Assembly (NCBI GenBank): GCA_003483565.1
Contig: DMYZ01000052.1
Coordinates: 1-8,915 of the forward strand
DNA: 8,915 nucleotides
Direction of reading: 5' to 3'
Source: Prevotella sp.
Lineage (GTDB): Bacteria > Bacteroidota > Bacteroidia > Bacteroidales > Bacteroidaceae
The translations under genes were made by a program, and so were the position numbers. The notes under the pieces were generated by a model that was not told the DNA's origin, ran no database searches, and saw only the letters and a program-made list of their open reading frames with translations. How positions within the stretch are numbered: the first letter of the stretch is position 1; each line of letters opens with the position of its first letter. Shown piece by piece: positions 1 to 7,135 of the stretch.

Positions 1-32
1 CATGGTCTTACTTTTAAGCAGAGCGGTATCAT
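1..32 (-). CDS. Possible 5' end of a divergent gene running off the left edge
   Basis: Read on the minus strand, an ATG at 32-30 opens a frame that stays open to the window edge and encodes MIPLCLKVRP. A second ATG lies at 3-1 in another frame. A good Bacteroidota promoter sits just upstream (74-104), so a transcript certainly seems to leave the window here. Only about ten codons are visible, so neither the start nor the product can be determined. The first codons could equally be untranslated leader of a gene starting at position 3 or beyond the edge. Confidence 0.25.
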   Translation of the reverse strand, partial: MIPLCLKVRP

Positions 33-73
33 AATACTTTATCTGTTTCTATGTCGGAGCGACTTTTAGAGTG

Positions 74-104
74 CAAAGTTATGTTTTTTTTCCCAAAATC
101 CAAA
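74..104 (-). promoter_or_regulatory. Bacteroidota-type promoter firing leftwards
   Basis: On the minus strand TTTG (104-101) is followed after 19 bases by TAACTTTG (81-74), an exact match to the -33 TTTG / -7 TAnnTTTG consensus of the Bacteroidota housekeeping sigma factor. Transcription would start around position 65-70 and proceed out of the window. It faces away from the lplA promoter, so bases 1-240 form a divergent control region. Confidence 0.6.
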
Positions 105-183
105 CTTTTAGTGGCAAATGTTCTTTAAAAGTCTTTCAGGTCAGTAACCTTTTTAAAAATCGAATAAAAAAACAAATCTATTC

Positions 184-214
184 TTTGTCCTCTCAAATAT
201 CTTTGTTAAATTTG
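184..214 (+). promoter_or_regulatory. Promoter of the lplA-gcv-lpdA operon
   Basis: TTTG (184-187), a 19-base spacer and TAAATTTG (207-214) match the Bacteroidota consensus exactly. The predicted start of transcription is near 218-224, leaving a leader of only about 20 bases before the lplA ATG at 241. That is too short for a glycine riboswitch. A second -7-like box, TATCTTTG at 198-205, overlaps the region but has no good -33 partner at 19-21 bases. The bases immediately before the ATG contain no strong Shine-Dalgarno sequence. Confidence 0.7.
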
Positions 215-240
215 CGCCTGACAAACACTTAATTGTAAGT

Positions 241-960
241 ATGATTTATATTAATTTACCAGATGACACCACCCATAGGCTTAGTTTCTACCTCGCTATG
301 GAAGAATATGTTGCACAGAGGATTAGCGATGAAGACTGTTTCTTTATGTGGCAAGTAGATCCGAGTGTGATTTTTGGACGTAATCAGAATGTATATGCAG
401 AAGTAAACCTCGATTATTGCAGGGCACATGGTATACAGATTTATCGTCGCAAAAGTGGGGGCGGGTGTGTCTATGCGGACCGGTCGAATGTGATGATGTC
501 GTATATAACAAAGAGTGATGAGGTTCAGACTACCTTTGAGAGCTACTTGAAGATGGTTGTGGTGGTCCTGAAAGAAATGAATGTGAAGGCATCGTGGACG
601 GAGCATAATGATATAATGATCGGTGACCGTAAAGTATCCGGCAATGCCTTTTACCATCTTCCCGGAAGATCGATAGTTCATGGAACGATGCTTTATGATA
701 CGAATATGGAAAACATGATAGGGTCCATCACTCCTTCGGACGAGAAACTAATCAAGCATGGGGTGGAGAGTGTCCGGCAGCGTATTACACTGTTAAAGGA
801 GCATTCTTCCTTTTCGCTTGAAGAATTCAAGTCTTTCTTCCGGAAGAATCTTTGCAGCAGAGAAATCACAGTGCCTGAATCTGATCTAAAAATTATATCC
901 TCTATAGAAAAAGGATATCTTGATGAAGAATGGATTTATGGTCATCAGCCCAATCACTAA
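241..960 (+). CDS. lplA: Lipoate-protein ligase, compact single-domain form
   Basis: This 239-residue protein belongs to the biotin/lipoate A/B ligase family, cytosolic enzymes that attach lipoate (via lipoyl-AMP) to a lysine of carrier proteins. Visible family motifs are FGRNQN (45-50), RRKSGGGCVYAD (69-80; the RRxxGGGxVxxD lipoate/ATP loop) and NDIMIGDRKVSGNA (123-136), with Lys131 at the position of the conserved catalytic lysine, then HGTMLYDT (147-154). E. coli LplA is about 338 residues. This protein stops at EWIYGHQP, which looks like the linker to the C-terminal accessory domain, so that domain seems absent. It is first in the operon, 24 bases ahead of gcvT, which makes GcvH the obvious substrate (inference). 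The start follows a good promoter and the N-terminus reads directly into the fold. An octanoyltransferase role is less likely given the KVSGNA motif, but not excluded. Confidence 0.88.
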   Translation: MIYINLPDDTTHRLSFYLAMEEYVAQRISDEDCFFMWQVDPSVIFGRNQNVYAEVNLDYCRAHGIQIYRRKSGGGCVYADRSNVMMSYITKSDEVQTTFESYLKMVVVVLKEMNVKASWTEHNDIMIGDRKVSGNAFYHLPGRSIVHGTMLYDTNMENMIGSITPSDEKLIKHGVESVRQRITLLKEHSSFSLEEFKSFFRKNLCSREITVPESDLKIISSIEKGYLDEEWIYGHQPNH

Positions 961-984
961 AAATCATCTTTAAATAAAAAAAAT

Positions 985-2070
985 ATGCCGAACAAAAGAA
1001 CCTGTCTTTACGACAAGCACGTAGCATTAGGAGCTGTTATCTCACCTTTCGGTGGCTTCGATATGCCTATTCAGTACACTAGTATTATAGAAGAGCATAA
1101 TGCTGTCCGTAAGCATTGTGGTGTCTTTGATGTAAGCCACATGGGAGAAGTGATGGTCAGTGGCAAGGATGCAGAACGGTTCATTAATCATATTTTTACG
1201 AATGATGTCCGTGGAATGGCTGTCGGTAAGGTAGAATATGGTATGATGTGCTATCCTGACGGAGGTACTGTCGATGATACCTGTATCTGCAAGCTTGGTG
1301 ATAATCTCTTCTTCATGACCATCAATGCTGCTAATATAGATAAGGATAATGAGTGGATACAGGAGAATGCACAAGGTTTCAATATCGTCATTTGCTTGAA
1401 GAGCGATTTCTTTGGTCAATTGGCTATTCAAGGGCCCGAAGCAGAACATGTCGTAGAGACGGTATTGAATATTCCATGTAAGGAACTGAACTTCTATGAA
1501 GTGAAATCTTTAGAACGCTTTGATGAGACTCTTATCATATCCCGTACCGGTTATACTGGAGAGGATGGTTTTGAGGTATATGGCTCATATGACTTTATTC
1601 GGAATTGCTGGGACAAGCTGATGGATGCCGGGGTCACTCCATGCGGATTGGGATGTCGTGATACTCTGCGCTTTGAGGTAGGTCTGCCGCTTTATGGCGA
1701 TGAACTTTCTCCGGAGATAACGCCTGTCATGGCCGGTCTGTCCCATTTCGTTCATCTAGACAAGGAAGAGTTTATCGGTAAGCAGGCTTTGGAAAAGCAG
1801 AAAGTTGAAGGGACGGATAAACGTTTGCGTGGTATAGAACTAGAATCCCATGCTGTGCCTCGTCATGGTTATGTTGTGTTGAAAGACGGCAAGGAAGTTG
1901 GTGTCGTCACGACAGGCTATCATCTGATCAGTATAGACAAGAGTTGTGCTATGGCTCTTGTTGATAGTCGTTTGCAGTTGGGTGACAAGGTAGAGATTCA
2001 GATTCGCAGGAAAACTTTTTCAGGGACTATCGTCAAGAAAAAATTCTATGATAAGCATTATAAGAAATAA
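985..2070 (+). CDS. gcvT: Glycine cleavage system T protein (aminomethyltransferase)
   Basis: GcvT (EC 2.1.2.10) takes the aminomethyl group from lipoyl-GcvH and transfers its one-carbon unit to tetrahydrofolate, releasing ammonia and 5,10-methylene-THF. At 361 residues it has the usual family length. Diagnostic stretches are the N-terminal FGGFDMPIQY (22-31), GVFDVSHMGEV (46-56), GGTVDDTC (93-100) containing the conserved catalytic aspartate, the folate-domain GYTGEDGFEVY (189-199) and GLGCRDTLRFEVGLPLYG (221-238). The C-terminal barrel domain has GVVTTGYH (306-313), where many homologues have TSGxxSP; the proline is not seen here. The C-terminus is lysine-rich. The start matches the family N-terminus; upstream is A-rich with no clear Shine-Dalgarno. 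It lies 24 bases after lplA and 17 before gcvH, clearly in one operon. Confidence 0.96.
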   Translation: MPNKRTCLYDKHVALGAVISPFGGFDMPIQYTSIIEEHNAVRKHCGVFDVSHMGEVMVSGKDAERFINHIFTNDVRGMAVGKVEYGMMCYPDGGTVDDTCICKLGDNLFFMTINAANIDKDNEWIQENAQGFNIVICLKSDFFGQLAIQGPEAEHVVETVLNIPCKELNFYEVKSLERFDETLIISRTGYTGEDGFEVYGSYDFIRNCWDKLMDAGVTPCGLGCRDTLRFEVGLPLYGDELSPEITPVMAGLSHFVHLDKEEFIGKQALEKQKVEGTDKRLRGIELESHAVPRHGYVVLKDGKEVGVVTTGYHLISIDKSCAMALVDSRLQLGDKVEIQIRRKTFSGTIVKKKFYDKHYKK

Positions 2071-2087
2071 TTATAAATACAGATATT

Positions 2088-2474
2088 ATGGCAAAAGTTA
2101 TTGAAGGACTCTATTACAGTGAGTCACATGAGTTTGTGAAGGTAGAAGGTGTTTTTGGTTATATCGGCATAACCGATTATGCGCAGCATGCTTTGGGTAA
2201 TATAGTCTATGTAGACATGCCTGACGTTGATGATGATGTAGAAGTCGGCGAGGAGTTTGGTGCTGTAGAGAGCGTAAAGGCAGCTTCAGACCTGAATTCT
2301 CCTGTATCAGGAAAAGTCGTGGCAGTGAATGAAGCCCTGGAGGATCAGCCGGAACTGATTAATCAAGATGCTTTTGCGAACTGGATTATCAAAGTCGAAC
2401 TCAGTGACAAGAGTGAACTTGATCAGTTGATGGATGCTGAGGCTTATGATAAATTCTGTATCGAAGAAGCTTGA
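2088..2474 (+). CDS. gcvH: Glycine cleavage system H protein (lipoyl carrier)
   Basis: GcvH is the small shuttle protein whose lipoyl arm carries the aminomethyl intermediate between the P, T and L proteins. It has 128 residues, normal for the family, and starts with the typical sequence before SESHEFVKVEG (11-21) and GYIGITDYAQHALGNIVYVDMP (24-45). The lipoylation site is the ESVKA motif at 61-65 with Lys64 as the modified residue, followed by SDLNSPVSGKVVAVNEAL, the usual hairpin of a lipoyl domain. The C-terminal helix region (109-126) is also typical. It is the only lipoyl-domain protein in the window, so it is the natural target of the lplA product upstream and of LpdA downstream. The gap to gcvPA is 21 bases. 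Confidence 0.97.
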   Translation: MAKVIEGLYYSESHEFVKVEGVFGYIGITDYAQHALGNIVYVDMPDVDDDVEVGEEFGAVESVKAASDLNSPVSGKVVAVNEALEDQPELINQDAFANWIIKVELSDKSELDQLMDAEAYDKFCIEEA

Positions 2475-2495
2475 TAAGCATAAGAAGAGAGAAAG

Positions 2496-3830
2496 ATGAA
2501 TTATAAATATTTTCCACATACAGAGGAAGACATAAAAGAGATGCTTGCCAGAATTGGAGTGAAAAGTCTTGAAGATCTCTATGGAGAGGTTCCTCAGAGT
2601 GTTCGCTTCAGGGGGGATTATGATATTCCTGAAGAAAAGAGTGAGCAGGAAATACGTACATTCTTTGATAAGCTGGGGCATAAAAACCACCAGCTTACTT
2701 GCTTTGCCGGTGCCGGCGTTTATGATCACTATACTCCCAGTATCGTTCCAAATCTCATCGAGCGTTCGGAGTTCCTGACTTCTTATACACCGTATCAGGC
2801 AGAAATATCACAAGGGACGCTGCATTATATCTTTGAGTTCCAGTCAATGATGGCTGAGCTCACCGGTATGGAGGTTTCCAATGCTTCAATGTATGATGGC
2901 ACGACGGCGACAGCAGAGGCTATGATGCTGGCTTTCAATGCCGGCAGGAAGGCTGATACTGTACTCCTGTCCCGGACCATGGACCCCAAGACTGTAGCCG
3001 TAGTTCAGACTTATGCCCATTTTCATGGTGCAAAGATTGAATTTATTAAAGAATCTGATGGGCATACTGATCTTGAAGCATTAAAGGCTCGTCTCCTTTC
3101 AGGAGGTGTTGCGGGCGTTATAGTACAGCAGCCAAATTATTACGGTATTATAGAAGATTTCTCGGGATATGCTGATGTCTGTCATGAAAAGAAATCTCTT
3201 TTTATTATCAACAGTGTGGCTGCTGATCTTGCATTATTGAAGACTCCCGGAGAATGGGGGGCTGACCTTGCCGTTGGTGATGTGCAAAGTCTGGGATTGC
3301 CTATGGCTTTTGGAGGGCCGTATGCCGGATATATGTGTTCGACAGAGAAACTGATGCGCAAGCTTCCGGGCCGTATAGTAGGAGAAACGCGTGATAATCG
3401 TGGTCAACGGGCTTTTGTCTTGACCCTCCAGGCTCGCGAACAGCATATTCGCCGTCAGAAGGCTACATCTAATATATGTTCAAATGAAAGTCTGATGGCC
3501 CTTTTTGTTACGGTCTATATGTCTGTTATGGGCAGGCAGGGTATCAGGGAAGCTGCTCGGATAAGCTATGACGGTGCTCATTATCTCTGTGAGCATTTTC
3601 TTGCTACAGGTAAGGCACAATTAGTTTATCAGCAGCCTTTCTTCAATGAGTTTCTTATTCGTATCGACCATCGTGATGTCTTTTATGATAAAGCTGTTGC
3701 TGCCGGCATTCTTCCGGGAGTAAAGGTTGGTGATGATCAGCTGCTTATTGCGGTTACAGAAAAGCGCAGTAAGGAAGAGGCTGATCAACTGGCAGCTTTG
3801 TTATCATCAGGGGGTCTTCATCAGGTCTGA
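2496..3830 (+). CDS. gcvPA: Glycine decarboxylase subunit 1 (GcvPA, N-terminal half of P protein)
   Basis: This 444-residue protein is the N-terminal half of the PLP-dependent glycine decarboxylase (EC 1.4.4.2) in its two-subunit form. It pairs with GcvPB, which carries the PLP lysine, to decarboxylate glycine and load the aminomethyl group on lipoyl-GcvH. Characteristic segments are FPHTEEDIKEML (6-17), FAGAGVYDHYTPSIV (70-84), TSYTPYQAEISQGTL (95-109), NASMYDGTTATAEA (129-142), QQPNYYGIIED (211-221), GLPMAFGGPYAGYM (267-280) and the RTLQARE-like LTLQAREQHIRRQKATSNIC (309-328). The length is that expected of a native GcvPA, and the stop is followed 25 bases later by a separate gcvPB start, so this is a natural split and not a frameshifted fused P protein. 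The ATG is preceded by a purine-rich AAGAGAGAAAG. Confidence 0.96.
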   Translation: MNYKYFPHTEEDIKEMLARIGVKSLEDLYGEVPQSVRFRGDYDIPEEKSEQEIRTFFDKLGHKNHQLTCFAGAGVYDHYTPSIVPNLIERSEFLTSYTPYQAEISQGTLHYIFEFQSMMAELTGMEVSNASMYDGTTATAEAMMLAFNAGRKADTVLLSRTMDPKTVAVVQTYAHFHGAKIEFIKESDGHTDLEALKARLLSGGVAGVIVQQPNYYGIIEDFSGYADVCHEKKSLFIINSVAADLALLKTPGEWGADLAVGDVQSLGLPMAFGGPYAGYMCSTEKLMRKLPGRIVGETRDNRGQRAFVLTLQAREQHIRRQKATSNICSNESLMALFVTVYMSVMGRQGIREAARISYDGAHYLCEHFLATGKAQLVYQQPFFNEFLIRIDHRDVFYDKAVAAGILPGVKVGDDQLLIAVTEKRSKEEADQLAALLSSGGLHQV

Positions 3831-3855
3831 ATTTCAGATATAAACAACAACAATA

Positions 3856-5355
3856 ATGAATAATAAATTATATGGTAAGCTGATCTTTGAACTCTCTCAT
3901 CCGGGACGTCGTGCCTATAGTCTTCCGAAGAACCGTTTTGGACATTATGAATTGTCTGAAGATATGCGGCGGTCAGAAGATGCCATGCTTCCAGAATGTG
4001 ATGAGATGACAGTAGTGCGTCATTACACTAACCATAGTGAGAATAATTTCGGGGTGGACAATGGCTTTTACCCATTGGGTTCCTGTACGATGAAATATAA
4101 TCCGACGATTAATGAAGAGATTGCTGCTCTTCCGTCTTTTTGTAATCTTCATCCACTTCAGCCTGAAGAAACTGTGCAGGGAGCCCTTGAAGTAGAATAT
4201 CGTCTTCAACAGGCTTTGGCATCGCTTACGGGGATGAGTGACTTTACCTTGAACCCTTGTGCCGGTGCCCATGGGGAGCTGACGGGGCTTATGATTATCC
4301 GTTCTTATCATGAGAGCCGAGGAGACATGAAACGTACGAAGGTTATTGTACCGGATTCTGCCCACGGCACTAATCCTGCTTCAGCTGCGGTATGTGGGTG
4401 TGAAGTCATAGAAGTGACGAGTACAGCTGACGGTCTTGTAGATCTGGATAACCTGAAAGAATTGATTAAAGAAAATGGTCCGGAGATAGCTGCCATGATG
4501 ATGACCAATCCAAATACTCTCGGACTGTTTGAAAGACAAATTCCAGAAATTTCCCGCGTTGTTCATGAGTGTGGAGGACTGATGTATTACGATGGTGCTA
4601 ATTTGAACCCGATGCTTGGCGCTGTCCGTCCTGCAGACATGGGCTTTGATGTAATGCATGTCAACTTGCATAAGACGTTTTCTACTCCTCATGGAGGAGG
4701 AGGACCCGGTGACGGACCTGTGGGCGTCATAAAAGGGCTGGAAGAGTTTCTGCCAAAGCCTCATGTCGTCTATCATTCAGATACGTCTACTTATTCCATA
4801 CTTCATAATCCTGCTGAAGAAGCCGGGGACTATAATTTAGAAGCAAATTATATCGGTGCATTCCTAGGTAACTTTTTGGTCATCATCCGTGCTCTGGCAT
4901 ATATCCTCTCTTTAGGAAGAGAGCATATCAAAATGGTAGGGCCACTAGCGACCCTTAATGCAAATTACATAAAGGAAAGCCTGAAGGACGATTACGAGTT
5001 ACCTATTGAAGGACTTTGCAAACATGAATTTGTCTTTGACGGTCTGAGAGATAAAAGTACGGGAGTCACTACCATGGATGTTGCCAAGCGTCTGCTTGAC
5101 TATGGTTATCATGCTCCCACCATATATTTTCCTCTTCTTTTTCATGAAGCTATGATGATAGAGCCTACAGAAAACGAGAGCAAGGATACTATCGATCGAT
5201 TTATTGATGTGATGCATATCATTTCAAAGGAAGCCATGGAAAAACCGGAACTTGTGAAAAATGCTCCTCATAATACCCCGATCGGCAGGGTAGATGATGT
5301 TCTAGCTGCAAGGCATCCGATTGTAACTTATCGTCAGCTGATGGCTGAATCCTAA
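3856..5355 (+). CDS. gcvPB: Glycine decarboxylase subunit 2 (GcvPB, PLP-binding half of P protein)
   Basis: This 499-residue protein is the C-terminal, catalytic half of the split glycine decarboxylase. The PLP-binding lysine is Lys273 in VNLHKTFSTPHGGGGPG (269-285), the invariant family motif. Other signatures are ELSHPGRRAYSLP (12-24), FYPLGSCTMKYNP (71-83), NPCAGAHGELTG (133-144), DSAHGTNPASAA (167-178) and YYDGANLNPM (244-253). The N-terminus matches that of stand-alone GcvPB proteins, with its own ATG after an A-rich, AAC-repeat leader, and no trace of fusion to gcvPA. It is expected to form a heterotetramer with GcvPA in the cytosol. LpdA begins only 11 bases later. Fused P proteins of about 950 residues are the form I recall for well-known Bacteroides, so the split form is notable. 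Confidence 0.97.
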   Translation: MNNKLYGKLIFELSHPGRRAYSLPKNRFGHYELSEDMRRSEDAMLPECDEMTVVRHYTNHSENNFGVDNGFYPLGSCTMKYNPTINEEIAALPSFCNLHPLQPEETVQGALEVEYRLQQALASLTGMSDFTLNPCAGAHGELTGLMIIRSYHESRGDMKRTKVIVPDSAHGTNPASAAVCGCEVIEVTSTADGLVDLDNLKELIKENGPEIAAMMMTNPNTLGLFERQIPEISRVVHECGGLMYYDGANLNPMLGAVRPADMGFDVMHVNLHKTFSTPHGGGGPGDGPVGVIKGLEEFLPKPHVVYHSDTSTYSILHNPAEEAGDYNLEANYIGAFLGNFLVIIRALAYILSLGREHIKMVGPLATLNANYIKESLKDDYELPIEGLCKHEFVFDGLRDKSTGVTTMDVAKRLLDYGYHAPTIYFPLLFHEAMMIEPTENESKDTIDRFIDVMHIISKEAMEKPELVKNAPHNTPIGRVDDVLAARHPIVTYRQLMAES

Positions 5356-5366
5356 TTCTGTTTATT

Positions 5367-6674
5367 ATGAATCAAACAGATCTTATCATAGTCGGTGCCG
5401 GCCCCGGTGGCTATCGTGCAGCTTTATATGCAGTAAAAAATGGTTTGAAGGTCGTTATTGCAGAAAATAACCATGCAGGGGGAACCTGCCTTAATGAAGG
5501 GTGTATTCCTACAAAATGCTTTGCACACGATGCCAGTCTTTTCCGTAATCCTTTATTATCCGGTGTTCCCGTCGATTTTCCCAAGATACAAAAACGGAAG
5601 CAAGGTGTTGTTGAGGAACTTCGCCAGGGTGTGGAATCCCTGATGAGAGAGCCTGGAATCACCTATATTAACGGTGATGCCCGTTTTCTTTCCGCGAAAG
5701 TCCTTGATATCAACGGTGAAGAATATACAGCTCCGAATATTCTTATTGCGACGGGTTCTTATGCCAGGAAACCTCCTGTTGAAGGTGTCGATTCTCCTTA
5801 TGTGCTGACAAGTACAGAAATGCTGGACATTAATTATGTACCTCGACGGCTCTGTATCATTGGAGCAGGAGTCATCGGTATGGAGTTTGCTTCAGCTTTT
5901 CAGACTTTTGGCAGTGAAGTTACAGTGATAGAATATCTCAGGGAATGCCTGCCCCCTGTAGACCGTGATATAGCTAAGCGACTCCGTAAAAGTCTGGAGA
6001 AGCGAGGTGTCAGGTTTTATCTGCAGTCGGCGGTAAAAGCAATCAAAGATAATTGTGTTATCTTTGATTATAAGGGCAATGAAGAGAAGAAAGACGTGGA
6101 TGTTGTTCTGGTGGCGACAGGCCGTGGAGCTAATATAAATGGGCTGAATCTTGAGAATGCTGGTGTTTCCTGCAGTCGGAGTGGTATTGTTGTAGATGAT
6201 AACATGGAAACCAATGTCAGGGGTGTTTATGCTATCGGCGATGTCAACGGACGCATCATGCTGGCTCATGCTGCTGTTTTTGAAGGTTTCCGTGCCGTGA
6301 ATCATATCTTGGGAAAAACAGATCATATCCGGATGGATCTTGTACCTTCTGCTATTTTTACATATCCGGAAGCTGCGTCTGTGGGGCTGACGGAAGATGC
6401 CTGCAAGCAACAGGGAATCGTTTATACCTCCAGGAAAGGCTATTACCGTTCCAATGGTAAGGCCATGGTTATGGAAGAAACAGATGGTTTGCTGAAATTG
6501 TTGGCTGCGGAGGATGGCCATATTCTAGGTTGCCATGTCTATGGTGCTCATGCTGCTGATATCATTCAGGAAGTAACAGCACTTATGAATCGTGATATAA
6601 CTATAGAGGAACTTAAGGATATCATTCATATCCATCCTACACTGGGAGAAATTCTTCAGGATGCTGTTATATAA
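5367..6674 (+). CDS. lpdA: Dihydrolipoyl dehydrogenase (L protein / E3)
   Basis: This FAD-dependent disulfide oxidoreductase (EC 1.8.1.4) reoxidises dihydrolipoyl-GcvH with NAD+. It has 435 residues, somewhat shorter than the usual 450-475. The N-terminal FAD dinucleotide fold is VGAGPGGYRAA (9-19). The redox-active disulfide lies in GGTCLNEGCIPTK (38-50), Cys41 and Cys46. The NAD-binding fold is IIGAGVIGMEFAS (164-176). The second FAD contact is VYAIGDVNGRIMLAHAA (287-303). The C-terminal dimer domain has HIHPTLGE (421-428), supplying the His423-Glu428 active-site pair. All catalytic elements are present, so it should be active. As the last gene in the operon, with the terminator immediately after its stop, it is probably dedicated to glycine cleavage, though it could also serve 2-oxoacid dehydrogenases encoded elsewhere. 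Confidence 0.95.
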   Translation: MNQTDLIIVGAGPGGYRAALYAVKNGLKVVIAENNHAGGTCLNEGCIPTKCFAHDASLFRNPLLSGVPVDFPKIQKRKQGVVEELRQGVESLMREPGITYINGDARFLSAKVLDINGEEYTAPNILIATGSYARKPPVEGVDSPYVLTSTEMLDINYVPRRLCIIGAGVIGMEFASAFQTFGSEVTVIEYLRECLPPVDRDIAKRLRKSLEKRGVRFYLQSAVKAIKDNCVIFDYKGNEEKKDVDVVLVATGRGANINGLNLENAGVSCSRSGIVVDDNMETNVRGVYAIGDVNGRIMLAHAAVFEGFRAVNHILGKTDHIRMDLVPSAIFTYPEAASVGLTEDACKQQGIVYTSRKGYYRSNGKAMVMEETDGLLKLLAAEDGHILGCHVYGAHAADIIQEVTALMNRDITIEELKDIIHIHPTLGEILQDAVI

Positions 6675-6677
6675 ACA

Positions 6678-6711
6678 AAGAGGCCGAAGATCAAAAGATC
6701 TTCGGCCTCTT
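6678..6711. terminator. Bidirectional intrinsic terminator between lpdA and the RRM gene
   Basis: A perfect 15-base inverted repeat, AAGAGGCCGAAGATC (6678-6692) and GATCTTCGGCCTCTT (6697-6711), is separated by a four-base AAAA loop. On the plus strand it begins three bases after the lpdA stop codon and runs into a T/A-rich stretch. On the minus strand it follows the stop of the RRM gene by about 20 bases and is followed by TTTGTTTAT. It thus fits both convergent transcripts. Confidence 0.9.
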
Positions 6712-6733
6712 ATATTATAGTTTTGTTCTGATA

Positions 6734-7135
6734 TTATTCTTCATCGTATGAATTGTAACCTCTGCTACTGTTGCGATCACTGAAACCTCTGCGGTTTCCG
6801 TAGCCGTTACCACCACCATGATTACCATAACTGCTGTTACGGTTTCCGTAACCGCCTCTTGATCCGTAACCACCGCCACGATTGGTACGCTCAGTACGTT
6901 CACGTGCAACGCTTACATTAAGTTCTTTTCCTTCAAATTCTGTGCCGTTAAGGGCATCTATAGCAGCCTGACCTTCTTCGTCATTAGCCATTTCCACGAA
7001 ACCAAAGCCACGAGAACGACCTGTCTCACGGTCTGTGATAATACGAGCTGATGACACCTCTCCATATTGAGCGAATAATGCATTAAAACTTTCTTCTTGA
7101 GTGTCGTAACTGATGTTCGAAACGTAAATGTTCAT
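6734..7135 (-). CDS. RRM-type RNA-binding protein with glycine/arginine-rich tail
   Basis: This 133-residue protein contains one RNA recognition motif (about residues 2-78) with RNP2 IYVSNI (3-8) and RNP1 RGFGFVEM (42-49); the aromatic residues that stack on RNA bases (Tyr4, Phe44, Phe46) are all present. Residues 85-133 form a low-complexity tail rich in Gly, Arg, Asn, Tyr and Ser, with repeated YGNR/GGYG units. Such proteins resemble eukaryotic glycine-rich RNA-binding proteins and are common in cyanobacteria and Bacteroidota, where related Rbp proteins act as global post-transcriptional regulators; the target RNAs here cannot be inferred. It is monocistronic, convergent to lpdA, and driven by a strong promoter with an unusually long leader. 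Two near-identical 14-base segments in the tail (6793-6806 and 6841-6854) reflect the peptide repeats. Confidence 0.93.
   Translation of the reverse strand: MNIYVSNISYDTQEESFNALFAQYGEVSSARIITDRETGRSRGFGFVEMANDEEGQAAIDALNGTEFEGKELNVSVARERTERTNRGGGYGSRGGYGNRNSSYGNHGGGNGYGNRRGFSDRNSSRGYNSYDEE

Noticed and set aside
1..60. Possible tRNA fragment (AGAGCGGT resembles part of a D-arm)
   Set aside because: No T-arm GGTTCGA-like sequence, no acceptor-stem pairing and no anticodon arm were found.
138..150. Small inverted repeat AGGT-cagta-ACCT before a T-run, considered as a terminator or operator
   Set aside because: A four-base stem is too weak for a terminator and too short to claim as an operator without conservation.
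215..240. Possible glycine riboswitch ahead of the operon
   Set aside because: The predicted leader is about 20 bases, far too short for the aptamer, and no matching conserved core is seen upstream.
2828..2835. TATCTTTG -7-like box inside gcvPA (another occurs inside lpdA near 6059)
   Set aside because: These are in conserved coding sequence and without a convincing properly spaced -33 TTTG; such 8-base matches are expected by chance.
6734..6880. Repeats in the 3' part of the RRM gene, considered as a DNA repeat array
   Set aside because: They are explained by the low-complexity Gly/Asn/Arg/Tyr peptide tail; spacing and sequence are irregular and unlike CRISPR or tandem DNA repeats.
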